DNA from: Pseudomonas resinovorans NBRC 106553
Lineage (GTDB): Bacteria; Pseudomonadota; Gammaproteobacteria; Pseudomonadales; Pseudomonadaceae
Reading direction: 5' to 3'
DNA: 64,000 bases
Assembly: GCF_000412695.1 (NCBI RefSeq)
Contig: NC_021499.1
Location: 5,518,001 to 5,582,000 of the forward strand
The notes under the pieces are model-generated. The model worked only from the letters and a program-made list of their open reading frames with translations, did not search any database and had not been told where the DNA came from. Below are positions 36,081 through 44,311 of the stretch, one piece after another; the stretch's first letter is position 1; each line of letters opens with the position of its first letter. The position numbers and the translations under genes were made by a program.

Positions 36081-37547
36081 TCAGGCCGCGGCGGGCTGCG
36101 GCTCCAGGGACTCGCGGCGGCTGCGCACGAACTGCGGCAGCAGCGAGCCCAGCAGCATACCCAGTGCACTGAACAGCAGGCCGGCCAGCTGCGGCGGCCA
36201 GAAGTCGGTGTCAACGTAGGAGGCTTCCAGGTAGATCCACGAGGCCAGGCCGAGACCGATGGCCAGCAGGGCGCCCTGGGTGGTGGCGCGCTTCCAGAAC
36301 AGGCCGGCGAACAGCGGCACCACGGCGGCTACCAGGGTCACCTTGTAGGCGTTGCCGACCATCTCGTAGATGCTCGCGTCCGAGTACAGGGCGAACACCG
36401 ACGTGGCGACGGTCATGGCGACCACGCTCAGGCGCATGGCCAGCAGGAACTGACGGTCGTTCATGTCGGGAATGAAGCGCTTGAGCACGTTCTCGGTGAA
36501 GGTCACCGACGGTGCCAGCAGGGTGCCGGAGGCGGTGGACATGATCGCCGAGAGCAGCGCGCCGAAGAACATGATCTGGGCGAACAGCGGGGTGCGCTCC
36601 ATGATCAGGTGCGGCAGGATCATCTGCGAGTCCTCCGCCAGCCACTTCTGCACCATGGCCGGGTCGATCAGCGACGCGGCGTAGGTCAGGAAGATCGGCA
36701 GCATGCAGAAGGACAGGTAGAACACGGCACCGGTCATGGAGGCGCGGGCGGCAATGTTCTCGGTCTTGGCCGACATCACGCGGGCATACACGTCCTGCTG
36801 CGGGATGGAGCCGAACATCATGGTCACCGCGGCGCCGATGAAGGCGACTATGTCCTTCGTCTCGAAGCTGTGCATGAAGCTGAACTTGCCTTCGCTGGCG
36901 GCATGGCTGATCACCACGTCGGCACCACCGGCCATGTCGCCGATCAGCCAGGTCAGGTACAGCAGGCCGGCGACGATGATGATCATCTGCATGAAGTCGG
37001 TCAGGGCCACGGACCACATGCCGCCGAACAGGGTGTAGAGCAGCACGATGCCGGTGCCGATCAGCATGCCCTGGGTGGTGGTGATGGAGCCGTCGGAGAG
37101 CACGTTGAACACCACGCCGAGCGCGGTCAGCTGTGCGGCCACCCAGCCCAGGTACGAGCCGATGATCACCAGGCTGGTGATCAGCTCGACGTTCGGGCCG
37201 AAGCGCTTCTTGAAGAAGTCACCGATGGTCAGCAGGTTCATGCGATACAGCGGACGGGCGAACACCAGGCCCACCAGCATCAGGCAGCCGAAGGAGCCGA
37301 ACGGGTCTTCGATGATCCCGGCGAAGCCTTCTTCGATGAATGTGGCGGGAATGCCCAGCACGGCTTCGGAGCCGAACCAGGTGGCGAACACCATTGCCGC
37401 GACAAGGGGGAAGGACATGCTGCGGCCACCAGCCGCGAAATCCTTGGAGTTTTTCACACGGGTGGAAGCGTAGAAACCGACCCCAACAGTGACCAGCAGG
37501 TAGACCGCAACAAACCAGATCAGCATTTGTTCTTGTTCCAGAGGCAT
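36081..37547 (-). CDS. Sodium:solute symporter (SSS family)
   Basis: A 488-residue transporter with about 13 membrane helices, from MLIWFVAVYLLVTVGVGFYA to LAGLLFSALGMLLGSLLPQF. Family motifs include GGRSMSFPLVAAMVFATWFGSEAVLG in the first helices and the sodium-site region FFGALLSAIMSTASGTLLAPS. The substrate is not evident; relatives include transporters for proline, pantothenate and short carboxylates. I chose the ATG at 37547; a GTG at 37562 and an ATG at 37526 are alternatives and none has a clear ribosome-binding site. Confidence 0.88.
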   Translation of the reverse strand: MPLEQEQMLIWFVAVYLLVTVGVGFYASTRVKNSKDFAAGGRSMSFPLVAAMVFATWFGSEAVLGIPATFIEEGFAGIIEDPFGSFGCLMLVGLVFARPLYRMNLLTIGDFFKKRFGPNVELITSLVIIGSYLGWVAAQLTALGVVFNVLSDGSITTTQGMLIGTGIVLLYTLFGGMWSVALTDFMQMIIIVAGLLYLTWLIGDMAGGADVVISHAASEGKFSFMHSFETKDIVAFIGAAVTMMFGSIPQQDVYARVMSAKTENIAARASMTGAVFYLSFCMLPIFLTYAASLIDPAMVQKWLAEDSQMILPHLIMERTPLFAQIMFFGALLSAIMSTASGTLLAPSVTFTENVLKRFIPDMNDRQFLLAMRLSVVAMTVATSVFALYSDASIYEMVGNAYKVTLVAAVVPLFAGLFWKRATTQGALLAIGLGLASWIYLEASYVDTDFWPPQLAGLLFSALGMLLGSLLPQFVRSRRESLEPQPAAA

Positions 37548-37562
37548 GCCCGTCGAAAGCAC

Positions 37563-37908
37563 GGCGACCCAGCACAGGCGCCTCGACTGACGGAGTTTTT
37601 GTTATTGACTCGGGGCCCGACGCAGCGCACGACAGGCGGGTACCACGGGGGAGGCAGTCTGCCAAAGACGTAAAATATGTCAAACGATTACGAGCATGAT
37701 GAGCAAAAAAATCGACAAAATGCCTAGAGCAAGCTGATCACGCTATCCAGTCAATCCATTGATTTAAAAGGCTCGCATCGATCAAAACGCGACTCATCAG
37801 TTCTTTATTTTTTACATGAACCGTTGATTATGAAAGACAGCATGCTTGCATTCGCCGACGCGCCAGGGTGACTGCTAGCATCCAGCCGTCATCACGGAGC
37901 CGACCGAC
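37563..37908. other. AT-rich divergent intergenic region
   Basis: About 350 bases, markedly richer in A and T than the surroundings (for example AAAAGGCTCGCATCGATC, TTCTTTATTTTTTACATG), between the divergent symporter and N-acetyltransferase genes. It should hold both promoters; I cannot assign individual elements. Confidence 0.5.
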
Positions 37909-38745
37909 ATGCATGCACTCGACCAGCGGCAGGCCGAAGCCTACCTACGCCACCTGAACTGCCCCGCACCGCGCCAGCCCGACCTCGCCGGCCTCGACCA
38001 ACTGATCGCCGCCCACCAGCGCCGGGTCGCCTTCGAGAACGTCGACGTGCTGCTCGACCGGCCCATCCCGATCGACGCCGAATCGGTGTTCGCCAAGGTG
38101 GTGGGACGCGGGCGCGGCGGCTACTGCTATGAGCTGAACAACCTCTTCGCCCGCCTGCTGCTCGCCCTGGACTATCGGGTGGAACTGCTGGGCGGCCGGG
38201 TGCGCTGGGGCCTGCCCCTGGATGCGCCGCAAACCATGATTTCCCACCTGATGCTGCGCGTGCTGCTGCCCGAAGGCCCATACCTGGCGGACGTCGGCTT
38301 CGGCTCCGCCACGCCCTGGCGCGCCGTGCCGCTGGACGGCAAGCCGGTGGCCGACCTGCCCTACCGCCTGAGCCCCCAGGACGATGGAACGGGCGAGGTG
38401 CAACTGGAGACCTTCCGCGCCGAAACCGGCTGGGCGGTCTGTTATCGATTCGGCCCCGAGGTCCACGCCTTCGTCGATTGCATCCCGCGCAACTGGTACA
38501 CCTCGGCCCACCCCGACAGCGGCTTTCGCAAGATGCTGATGACCGCCCGCAGCGAAGGCGAATGGCGCCTGACCCTGGCCAACGGCGTGTTCAACAAGCG
38601 CCACCGGGACGGCCGGTTGGAAACCCGCAAGATCGAAGACGCCGCCGAGCTGGTGTCGGTGCTGCGCAACGACTTCCTGCTGGACCTGCAGGGCGATGAA
38701 ATCGAACCGCTGCGCCAGCGCCTGGCGGGCCTGCTCGGCGGCTAA
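37909..38745 (+). CDS. nhoA: Arylamine N-acetyltransferase
   Basis: A 278-residue acetyl-CoA:arylamine N-acetyltransferase. The catalytic triad is visible: Cys73 in RGRGGYCYELN, His113 in TMISHLML and Asp128 in YLADVGFG. Length and the N-terminal block RVAFENVDVLL are normal for the family. These enzymes acetylate aromatic amines and hydrazines. It stands alone, divergent from the symporter, so no operon context. Confidence 0.93.
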   Translation: MHALDQRQAEAYLRHLNCPAPRQPDLAGLDQLIAAHQRRVAFENVDVLLDRPIPIDAESVFAKVVGRGRGGYCYELNNLFARLLLALDYRVELLGGRVRWGLPLDAPQTMISHLMLRVLLPEGPYLADVGFGSATPWRAVPLDGKPVADLPYRLSPQDDGTGEVQLETFRAETGWAVCYRFGPEVHAFVDCIPRNWYTSAHPDSGFRKMLMTARSEGEWRLTLANGVFNKRHRDGRLETRKIEDAAELVSVLRNDFLLDLQGDEIEPLRQRLAGLLGG

Positions 38746-38751
38746 CCGGGT

Positions 38752-38834
38752 AGGGTGGATGACGCCCTTTTCATCCACCATTGGCGCCGGGCCAGACTCC
38801 GAATGGTGGACCGGTGAAACGTGGTCCACCCTTG
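38752..38834. repeat. REPIN of the R3 family
   Basis: GTAGGGTGGATGACGCCC and the inverted GAAACGTGGTCCACCC around CATCCACCATTGGCG. Third copy of the element seen near the oxidase genes. Confidence 0.75.
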
Positions 38835-38862
38835 GTTGGAGCTACCTCCGGAGGACATGCCG

Positions 38863-39612
38863 ATGTCCACCACCGACTCACTGGATGCCCTGCACGAACA
38901 GGGCTTCATCCTGCTACCCGGTGTGCTCGACGCCAGCGCCGTCGCCGTGCTGCGCCAACTGATCGACCAGCTCCAGCCGCTGCACTGGGATTACCTGGGC
39001 CTGGTGGACGACCACTTCAAATGCGTGTTCAACCGGGACCCGGCCTGGTTGCGCTACCTGGACCCGCCGGGTCTGATCGAACTGGCCGAGGCCGCCCTGG
39101 GGGCGGACTGCCACCTGATCGGCATGACCGCCTGGCGCTGCCATCCGGGCTTCATCGGCGCCGAGCTGCACCTGGACCACCTGGCCATGGAACTGCCGGA
39201 GAGCCTGCTGGCCGACCCGGCCTTCATCCTGCCCATGCAGATCCTCACTGCCCACCTGTACCTGGACGACATAGACAGCGCGCTCTGCCCCACCCAGGTC
39301 ATCCCCGGTAGCCACCGCGCCGGGCGCCGGCCCGCGTCTGGCGAAACCAGCTGGCACGGCCGCAGCGCCGAGCCGGTGCTGTGCAAGGCGGGTGACGCCC
39401 TGGTGTTTCGCAGCGAGCTCTGGCATGCCGGCAGCCGCAACCGCAGCGCCACCCGCAGCCGCTACCTGCTGCAGCTGCACTACGGCCGGCGCATGGTGGC
39501 GCAGAAGTTCTCGCCCTACCTGGCGTTCCGCTTCAACCCCGAGGTGCTGGCCGCCTGTACCCCGCGCCAACGTCGCCTGCTGGGCGAGCACCAGGCCGCC
39601 GAATACGACTGA
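38863..39612 (+). CDS. Phytanoyl-CoA dioxygenase (PhyH) family protein
   Basis: A 249-residue Fe(II)/2-oxoglutarate-dependent oxygenase. The iron ligands fit HxD (AELHLDHL) and a distal His in SELWHAGSRN, followed by an Arg-rich 2-oxoglutarate site (RSATRSRYLLQLHY). The N-terminal block LHEQGFILLPGVLD is typical of PhyH proteins. The substrate cannot be told. I chose the ATG at 38863, eight bases after GGAGG; the ATG six bases earlier is too close. Confidence 0.85.
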   Translation: MSTTDSLDALHEQGFILLPGVLDASAVAVLRQLIDQLQPLHWDYLGLVDDHFKCVFNRDPAWLRYLDPPGLIELAEAALGADCHLIGMTAWRCHPGFIGAELHLDHLAMELPESLLADPAFILPMQILTAHLYLDDIDSALCPTQVIPGSHRAGRRPASGETSWHGRSAEPVLCKAGDALVFRSELWHAGSRNRSATRSRYLLQLHYGRRMVAQKFSPYLAFRFNPEVLAACTPRQRRLLGEHQAAEYD

Positions 39613-39616
39613 TGCC

Positions 39617-40062
39617 GAAAAACCGAGCAAGCGCTTCCAGCCCAATCACTATGGGCCATCCAGGTACTTATCCCGAACATATCCACAGAGCGGCCCACAG
39701 ATTTTGTGGGCATTGGCGCACCGGGCCCAGCCTGTCTGGGTCGCACCCTCCCGGCGCCGGATGGGGCTACGGAGTGCGTCCGGTGCAACCGTTACCAATA
39801 CGGCCCAAGGGCCTGTACAAAAACCGAACAACAGGCTGAAAACCAGGCACAACAAGGCGCGCAGGCAGTCATCCCAAAGATATCCACAACTTGCCCCACA
39901 GAATCCGGGGGTATCCCGGCGCCATCAGAAACTTAGGCCTAAGCGGGGTTGCACCCCAACGGGCAAAAACCGAGCAACCGCTCGCGCACCAACAAGCACG
40001 CGCCTTGGCGGCATCTATCCCGAAGATATCCACAGCGCCTTCCACAGAAATTGTGGGCACAG
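39617..40062 (+). repeat. Three direct copies of a ~97-base element with DnaA-box-like motif (R5)
   Basis: Copies at about 39617-39712, 39818-39902 and 39964-40062. Each begins AAAAACCGA(G/A)CAA and ends with a block TATCCCGAAGATATCCACAG followed by a small stem CCACAGAAATTGTGGG. TATCCACAG resembles a DnaA box (TTATCCACA). A fourth copy in inverted orientation is at 50562-50659. The gap 39613-40115 holds no gene. Confidence 0.75.
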
Positions 40063-40115
40063 CCCCACGGGCCTGTTCTTTACTCAACACAGGCCCCACC
40101 AGCAGGACGCCCACC

Positions 40116-40568
40116 ATGCGCACCCGCCAGTTCGCCCCGCTGCTCTTCGCCTTGGCGCTGCTGGGCGGCTGCGCGGTGTTCACCTCCCGCGACCCCGTGC
40201 GGGTGGACCTGGCCAGCCTGGAGCCGCTCCCTGGCGAAGGCCTGGAGGTGCGTTTCAAGGTCCGGCTGCGGGTACAGAACCCCAACGCGGGCCCCATCCA
40301 CTTCAACGGCGTATCACTGGAGCTGGACCTCAACGACCTGCCCCTGGCCAGCGGCGTCAGCGACCAGAGCGGCACACTGGCGGGCTTCAGCGAAAGGCTG
40401 ATCGAGGTGCCGGTGACCCTCTCGGCCTTCTCGGTACTGCGCCAGACCTGGAACCTCGCTGACGGCTACCCGGTGCAGAGCGTGCCCTATGCCATGCGCG
40501 GCAAGCTCGGTGGCGGCCTCTGGGGCAGCCGGCACTTCAGCGACGCCGGCCTGCTGAGCATTCCCTAG
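40116..40568 (+). CDS. LEA14/WHy-domain lipoprotein
   Basis: A 150-residue lipoprotein with a signal ending in the lipobox LGGC (Cys19). The mature part is a water-stress/hypersensitive-response (WHy, LEA type 2) beta-sandwich: VRFKVRLRVQNPNAGPIHFNGVSLELDLNDLPLASG and ERLIEVPVTLSAF. Pseudomonas has many such lipoproteins of unknown role. The ATG at 40116 gives the signal peptide. Confidence 0.85.
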   Translation: MRTRQFAPLLFALALLGGCAVFTSRDPVRVDLASLEPLPGEGLEVRFKVRLRVQNPNAGPIHFNGVSLELDLNDLPLASGVSDQSGTLAGFSERLIEVPVTLSAFSVLRQTWNLADGYPVQSVPYAMRGKLGGGLWGSRHFSDAGLLSIP

Positions 40569-40700
40569 CCCATGGACACGCCCTGAAACCGACAGGGCCT
40601 GTAGGCAGTCATCCCGGGAAATCGTCCGAACGGCCAAAGACCGGGCAAAACCTTATATAATCTACGGTTTTTCGTGACACTGACGTCGAGGTACCAAACC

Positions 40701-41042
40701 GTGAGCGCACTGCCGCCCTGCCCCAAATGCAACTCCGAATTCACCTACGAAGACGGTGCCCTGCTGATCTGCCCCGAGTGCGCCCACGAGTGGTCGGCTG
40801 AGGCCGGCAGCGACGCCAGCGGCGATGACAAGGTGATCAAGGACTCGGTGGGCAATGTCCTGCAGGACGGCGACACCATCACCGTGATCAAGGACCTCAA
40901 GGTCAAGGGCTCGTCGCTGGTGGTGAAGGTCGGCACCAAGGTGAAGAACATCCGCCTGGTGGACGGCGACCACGACATCGACTGCAAGATCGACGGCATC
41001 GGCGCCATGAAGCTGAAGTCGGAGTTCGTGCGCAAGGTATAA
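40701..41042 (+). CDS. yjdM: YjdM/PhnA-type zinc-ribbon protein
   Basis: A 113-residue cytoplasmic protein nearly co-linear with E. coli YjdM (PhnA): zinc ribbon [21 protein letters not shown] at the N-terminus and the conserved core [17 protein letters not shown] ([37 protein letters not shown]). Despite the old name it is not a phosphonate enzyme of the phn operon; the function is unsettled. The start is a GTG at 40701 with GAGGT eight bases upstream, which matches the E. coli length. Confidence 0.9.
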   Translation: MSALPPCPKCNSEFTYEDGALLICPECAHEWSAEAGSDASGDDKVIKDSVGNVLQDGDTITVIKDLKVKGSSLVVKVGTKVKNIRLVDGDHDIDCKIDGIGAMKLKSEFVRKV

Positions 41043-41054
41043 GCCAGCGCGATG

Positions 41055-41083
41055 AAAAAGCCCGGCGAATGCCGGGCTTTTTT
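41055..41083 (+). terminator. Intrinsic terminator
   Basis: AAAAAGCCCGGC-GAAT-GCCGGGCTTTTTT directly after yjdM. Confidence 0.92.
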
Positions 41084-41103
41084 GTGGGCCATCGGTGCAC
41101 CTT

Positions 41104-41143
41104 TCGTAGGTTGGTGCAGAGCGAAGCGAAGCCCAACAAAGCG
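41104..41143. repeat. Single R2 unit
   Basis: CGTAGGTTGGTGCAGAGCG followed by AAGCGAAGCCCAACA, one half of the R2 REPIN. Confidence 0.65.
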
Positions 41144-41156
41144 CCCCAGATGCCAC

Positions 41157-41564
41157 TCAAGACTCCTGCAACACCCGCAACGCCGCCGCGGCCAGGAAGC
41201 CCGAACGGCTCTTCTGCTCCGGGTGGCTGCGCACGTACTCATCGATGCGATTGAGCAGGTAGCCCGGCAGGGTGATGTTCAGCTTCTCCGCCTTGCCCAT
41301 GTAGCGGGTCACGTCGATCTCCACCAGGGCCCAGGTGCAGCCGGTGTATTCGGGATTCGCCGCATGGAAGGTCACCTTCCTCGCCACCGGAATCGGCGCA
41401 CCCTCCTCCGCCAGCAACTCCAGATGCCCCTCGATGGCCTCGCGCGCCATGGCCATCGCATCGTCCAGATCATCTCCGGCCGAGAAGCAGCCCGGCAAGT
41501 CTGGCACCTCCACGCCCCAGGCATGCCCATCGTCGCCGGGGAGAATCGCTATCGGGTAGAGCAT
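41157..41564 (-). CDS. hicB: HicB-family antitoxin
   Basis: A 135-residue antitoxin. The N-terminal part is the degenerate RNase H-like HicB fold (YPIAILPGDDGHAWGVEVPDLPGCFSAGDD, AREAIEGHLELLAEEG) that caps HicA. The C-terminal part is a ribbon-helix-helix DNA-binding domain (KLNITLPGYLLNRIDEYVRSH). It should neutralise HicA and repress the operon through the palindrome upstream of hicA. GGAGGT lies six bases before the ATG at 41564. It is 29 bases downstream of hicA. Confidence 0.92.
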   Translation of the reverse strand: MLYPIAILPGDDGHAWGVEVPDLPGCFSAGDDLDDAMAMAREAIEGHLELLAEEGAPIPVARKVTFHAANPEYTGCTWALVEIDVTRYMGKAEKLNITLPGYLLNRIDEYVRSHPEQKSRSGFLAAAALRVLQES

Positions 41565-41593
41565 GGTGAAACCTCCGGGAAGATGCAGCGGGC

Positions 41594-41776
41594 TCATTTG
41601 AGCCCTGCCTGTTTGAGGATGCTGGCCGCCGTCCTGGGCAGCAGGTCTTTCTTCGGATGGGGAATCGTCACCAGGCCCGGCTTGCTCGGGTGCTTGAAGT
41701 GGTGATGACTGCCCCTGACCCTGACCAGAAACCATCCATCGGCCTCGATCAGCTCCATGAGTTGTCGACTGTTCAC
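41594..41776 (-). CDS. hicA: HicA-family mRNA interferase toxin
   Basis: A 60-residue toxin with the double-stranded RNA-binding fold of HicA. The catalytic His24 lies in RVRGSHHHFKHP, and the C-terminus RTAASILKQAGLK is standard. It cleaves mRNA independently of ribosomes. The start is a GTG at 41776 with AAGGA upstream. Toxin first, antitoxin second is the usual hicAB order. Confidence 0.93.
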   Translation of the reverse strand: MNSRQLMELIEADGWFLVRVRGSHHHFKHPSKPGLVTIPHPKKDLLPRTAASILKQAGLK

Positions 41777-41796
41777 GTCCGGTCCTTGGCGTGGAT

Positions 41797-41819
41797 TTGG
41801 TGGTTATAGTAACCACCAA
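41797..41819. promoter_or_regulatory. hicAB operator palindrome and promoter
   Basis: TTGGTGGTTA-TAG-TAACCACCAA: ten-base arms, perfect, three-base centre, 20 bases upstream of hicA. On the minus strand a promoter fits: -35 TTGCAC, 16 bases, -10 TACTAT, with the -10 inside the palindrome, so HicB binding would block RNA polymerase. Confidence 0.78.
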
Positions 41820-41909
41820 TTGGCAAAGTGCAATTCAAACAGCTGATTGGTTGGCGCTGGTTGGTGAGTTGGCGCTATGGTCAAACAATCCCTTCCCCAA
41901 GGACGAACC

Positions 41910-42704
41910 ATGGCTCTCAAACCGCAAGCCCCGCGCCAGCAGAAGCACCTCGCCGTCCTGATCGATGCCGACAACGCGCCGGCCTCCATCCTCGAAGGCC
42001 TGTTCGAGGAAATCGCCAAGTACGGCGTGGCCAGCGTAAAGCGCATCTATGGCGACTGGACCGGCCCGCAGCTGGGCAGTTGGAAGAAGGTGCTGCTGGA
42101 CCACTCCATCCAGCCGATCCAGCAGTTCGCCTACACCAAGGGCAAGAACGCCACCGACAGCGCGCTGATCATCGACGCCATGGACCTGCTCTACACCCGG
42201 CGCTTCGATGGCTTCTGCCTGGTCTCCAGCGATAGCGACTTCACCCGCCTGGCCGCGCGCCTGCGTGAAGAAGGCCTGAGCGTCTATGGCTTCGGCGAAG
42301 AGAAGACGCCCAAGCCCTTCGTGGTCGCCTGCGACAAGTTCATCTATACCGAGATCCTCCGCGAAGGCGCTGCCGAGCCCACCGCTGGCGGCAACGACAA
42401 GGCCCAGCCGGAACCGGCCGACGCCCCACCCCGCGCCGCCAAGCCCAAGGCGCAGAAGGTGCCGGTGGAGCTAATCGCGAAGCTCATCGACGACCTCTCG
42501 GACGACGACGGCTGGATCCAGCTCGGCGTCCTCGGCCAGAACATCACCAAGCTGCGTCCGGAGTTCGACGCGCGCCTGTACGGCTTCCGCAAGCTCAGCG
42601 ACCTGATCAAGGGCCAGAGCAAGCGCTTCGAGTTGCAGAGCCGTGGCGGCAGCGCCAGCGGCGGCGAATCCCTCTACGTGCGCAATCGCAAAGGCGGCAA
42701 GTAG
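41910..42704 (+). CDS. NYN-domain (LabA/DUF88) protein with C-terminal LOTUS-like domain
   Basis: A 264-residue protein. Residues about 15-145 are a NYN/PIN-like nuclease fold with its acidic residues (LAVLIDADNAPAS, TDSALIIDAMDLLY, LVSSDSDFTRLAARLREEG). After a Pro/Ala/Lys linker, residues about 180-264 read as an OST-HTH/LOTUS RNA-binding domain (LIAKLIDDLSDDDGWIQLGVLGQ, FDARLYGFRKLSDLIKG). This pair is known in RNA-turnover proteins. I chose the ATG at 41910, seven bases after AAGGA. It is divergent from hicAB. Confidence 0.88.
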   Translation: MALKPQAPRQQKHLAVLIDADNAPASILEGLFEEIAKYGVASVKRIYGDWTGPQLGSWKKVLLDHSIQPIQQFAYTKGKNATDSALIIDAMDLLYTRRFDGFCLVSSDSDFTRLAARLREEGLSVYGFGEEKTPKPFVVACDKFIYTEILREGAAEPTAGGNDKAQPEPADAPPRAAKPKAQKVPVELIAKLIDDLSDDDGWIQLGVLGQNITKLRPEFDARLYGFRKLSDLIKGQSKRFELQSRGGSASGGESLYVRNRKGGK

Positions 42705-42711
42705 CACGGTT

Positions 42712-42744
42712 GTAGGATGTGGTTGAGCGAAGCGATACCCATCA
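42712..42744 (+). repeat. Single R1 REP unit
   Basis: GTAGGATGTGGTTGAGCGAA followed by GCGATACCCATC, just after the NYN gene. Confidence 0.8.
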
Positions 42745-42813
42745 CTCTATAAGCCTCAGGAAACTTCCCAAACCGCTCCCGGCCCCTTGTCCCCTCCCCT
42801 ACCCCTCCCTAAC

Positions 42814-43080
42814 GTGCCCCCGTCGCGGTCAATCCCGCGACCGGGTTTGACGACCTGAGCAAGCGGCGCGATAGCGCCTACGGGGCATACGGGAAACGGC
42901 GGACGTTTCTGGTAGGCACCGGCTCGCATGCAGTTTCTTACGCTGCATCATCTAATGGCGGATCGCGTGGGGAGACCTCGCGGTCTGCCGGCTCCGTTTG
43001 CCCGGTTCGTCAACCCCACGCGATTCGCCACCCTTCGATTGACGACGTGGGGTGGCGATAAACCCGCAAACGGAGAAACG
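42814..43080 (+). ncRNA. Highly structured leader of the BRO-N gene
   Basis: Successive stems can be drawn by eye. A three-way junction: 42814-42820 with 42882-42888, enclosing hairpins 42822-42828/42835-42841 and GGCGC-GATA-GCGCC (42865-42878). Then GAAACG/CGTTTC (42893-42909), ATGCAG/CTGCAT (42928-42948), an 11-bp stem 42962-42972/43014-43024 that encloses AGACC-TCGC-GGTCT, and a 9-bp stem 43025-43033/43050-43058. CTCCGTTTGC (42992-43001) is fully complementary to GCAAACGGAG (43066-43075), which contains the ribosome-binding site. This looks like a cis-regulatory or independent RNA. Confidence 0.55.
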
Positions 43081-43082
43081 CC

Positions 43083-43532
43083 ATGCACGACGCATACATC
43101 CCCACCTTCTTCATCCGCCATGACCGCCCCCTGCGCGGGGTGATGATCGATAACCAGCCCTGGTTCTCCGCCTACGACTTCGCCCGCCTGTTGGGCCTGC
43201 ACCATCCCCAGTCCCTGCACCGCCGCCTCAAGCCCTTCGAGTCCCGCCACATCCGCCTGCGCTACACCACCGGCAGCGAGGAATGCGTCGACGTGATCAA
43301 CGAGGCCGGCCTCTACAAAGCGCTGATCCGCTTCGGCCACCCCGAATGCCAGCAACTGGAGGAATGGCTCACCCGCCAAGTGATCCCCACCCTGCGCGAC
43401 CGCCATGCCGACGGCGACTTCCACCCGCGCCGGGTGATGCTCAGCTGGCAGTCGCAACGGTTGGTGATGCTGGAGTGGCAGGGGGAATTGTGGATGCCTT
43501 GGGAGGAGGTGCCGAGATATCGGGATGCGTGA
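43083..43532 (+). CDS. BRO-N domain protein (phage antirepressor-like)
   Basis: A 149-residue protein that is almost wholly a BRO-N domain: VMIDNQPWFSAYDFARLLGLH, SRHIRLRYTTGSEECVDVINEAGLYKALIRFG and LEEWLTRQVIPTLR. Such domains bind DNA in phage antirepressors, but no second (antirepressor or KilA-C) domain is present and no other phage gene is nearby. GGAG is seven bases before the ATG and is covered by the complementary leader segment. A domesticated phage regulator is likely. Confidence 0.85.
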   Translation: MHDAYIPTFFIRHDRPLRGVMIDNQPWFSAYDFARLLGLHHPQSLHRRLKPFESRHIRLRYTTGSEECVDVINEAGLYKALIRFGHPECQQLEEWLTRQVIPTLRDRHADGDFHPRRVMLSWQSQRLVMLEWQGELWMPWEEVPRYRDA

Positions 43533-43537
43533 AAGGC

Positions 43538-43612
43538 GATGGGTATCGCGGAGCTCAACCCATCCTACGAACCACCTCCGTAGGATGGGTTGAGCGCAGC
43601 GATACCCATCAA
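43538..43612. repeat. REPIN (R1) upstream of the RAYT gene
   Basis: GATGGGTATCGCGGAGCTC / ACCCATCCTACG then CGTAGGATGGGTTGAGCGCA / GATACCCATC, an inverted pair that ends 30 bases before the transposase start. Confidence 0.88.
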
Positions 43613-43641
43613 TCACTCAATCCATGGCAAGGAAGCCATCG

Positions 43642-44175
43642 ATGACAAACTACCGCCGCGACCACACCCCAGGTGCCACCTGGTTCTTCACCCTCAATCT
43701 GGCCGACCGCAGGAGCCGCTTGCTCACCGAGCGAATCGACCTGCTCCGAGCCGGATTCCGTTACTGCATGAAGCGTTACCCCTGGCGCATCGATGCCATC
43801 GTGATACTCCCCGACCACCTGCATGCCCTGTGGACACTGCCACCTGGAGATGCCGACTACGCCCTGCGCTGGCGGCTGATCAAGACCTGGTTCTCGCGCA
43901 ATCTGCCCATCGACGAGGGCGTGACGGAAAGTCGATCGGGCAAGGGTGAGCGCGGCATCTGGCAACGCCGCTTCTGGGAGCATCGCATCCGGGACGAAAC
44001 AGACTTCGAAAGGCATGCGGATTACATCCACCACAACCCGCGCAAGCACGGGTATGTGCAGCGGGTGGCGGATTGGCCGTGGTCGTCGTTTCACCGGTAT
44101 GTGAAGGCGGGGATTTTGCCGATGGATTGGGCGGGGAGCGGGGATGAGATAGATGTGCGGGCGGGAGAACGCTGA
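43642..44175 (+). mobile_element. REP-associated tyrosine transposase (RAYT, Y1/IS200-like)
   Basis: A 177-residue Y1-type HUH transposase. The HUH pair is HLH in ILPDHLHALWTLP, and the catalytic Tyr is likely in HADYIHHNPRKHGYV. Opening block YRRDHTPGATWFFTLNLADR is characteristic of RAYTs. The gene is flanked by R1 REPs on both sides (43538-43612 and 44173-44205), as is usual, and R1 REPs are scattered through the window, so this enzyme is the probable source of the family. I chose the ATG at 43642; one at 43624 is possible. Confidence 0.92.
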
Positions 44176-44205
44176 TGGGTATCGCGGAGCTCAACCCATC
44201 CTACG
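44173..44205 (-). repeat. R1 REP downstream of the RAYT gene
   Basis: TGATGGGTATCGCGGAGCTC followed by AACCCATCCTACG, overlapping the transposase stop. Confidence 0.85.
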
Positions 44206-44311
44206 GCTCTACCCTTTCGGACCGGTCGCCAAACATACAGAAACACCGCCTTCGCCCTGGCCTTGCTGCGCCCCCTTAGACTGGTGGCCCAGCCAACAAA
44301 GGAGTCGAGGC

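Noticed and set aside
42705..44205. A prophage remnant around the BRO-N gene and transposase
   Set aside because: Only a single phage-like domain is present; neighbours are a REP transposase and ordinary genes, with no integrase, att repeats or structural genes.
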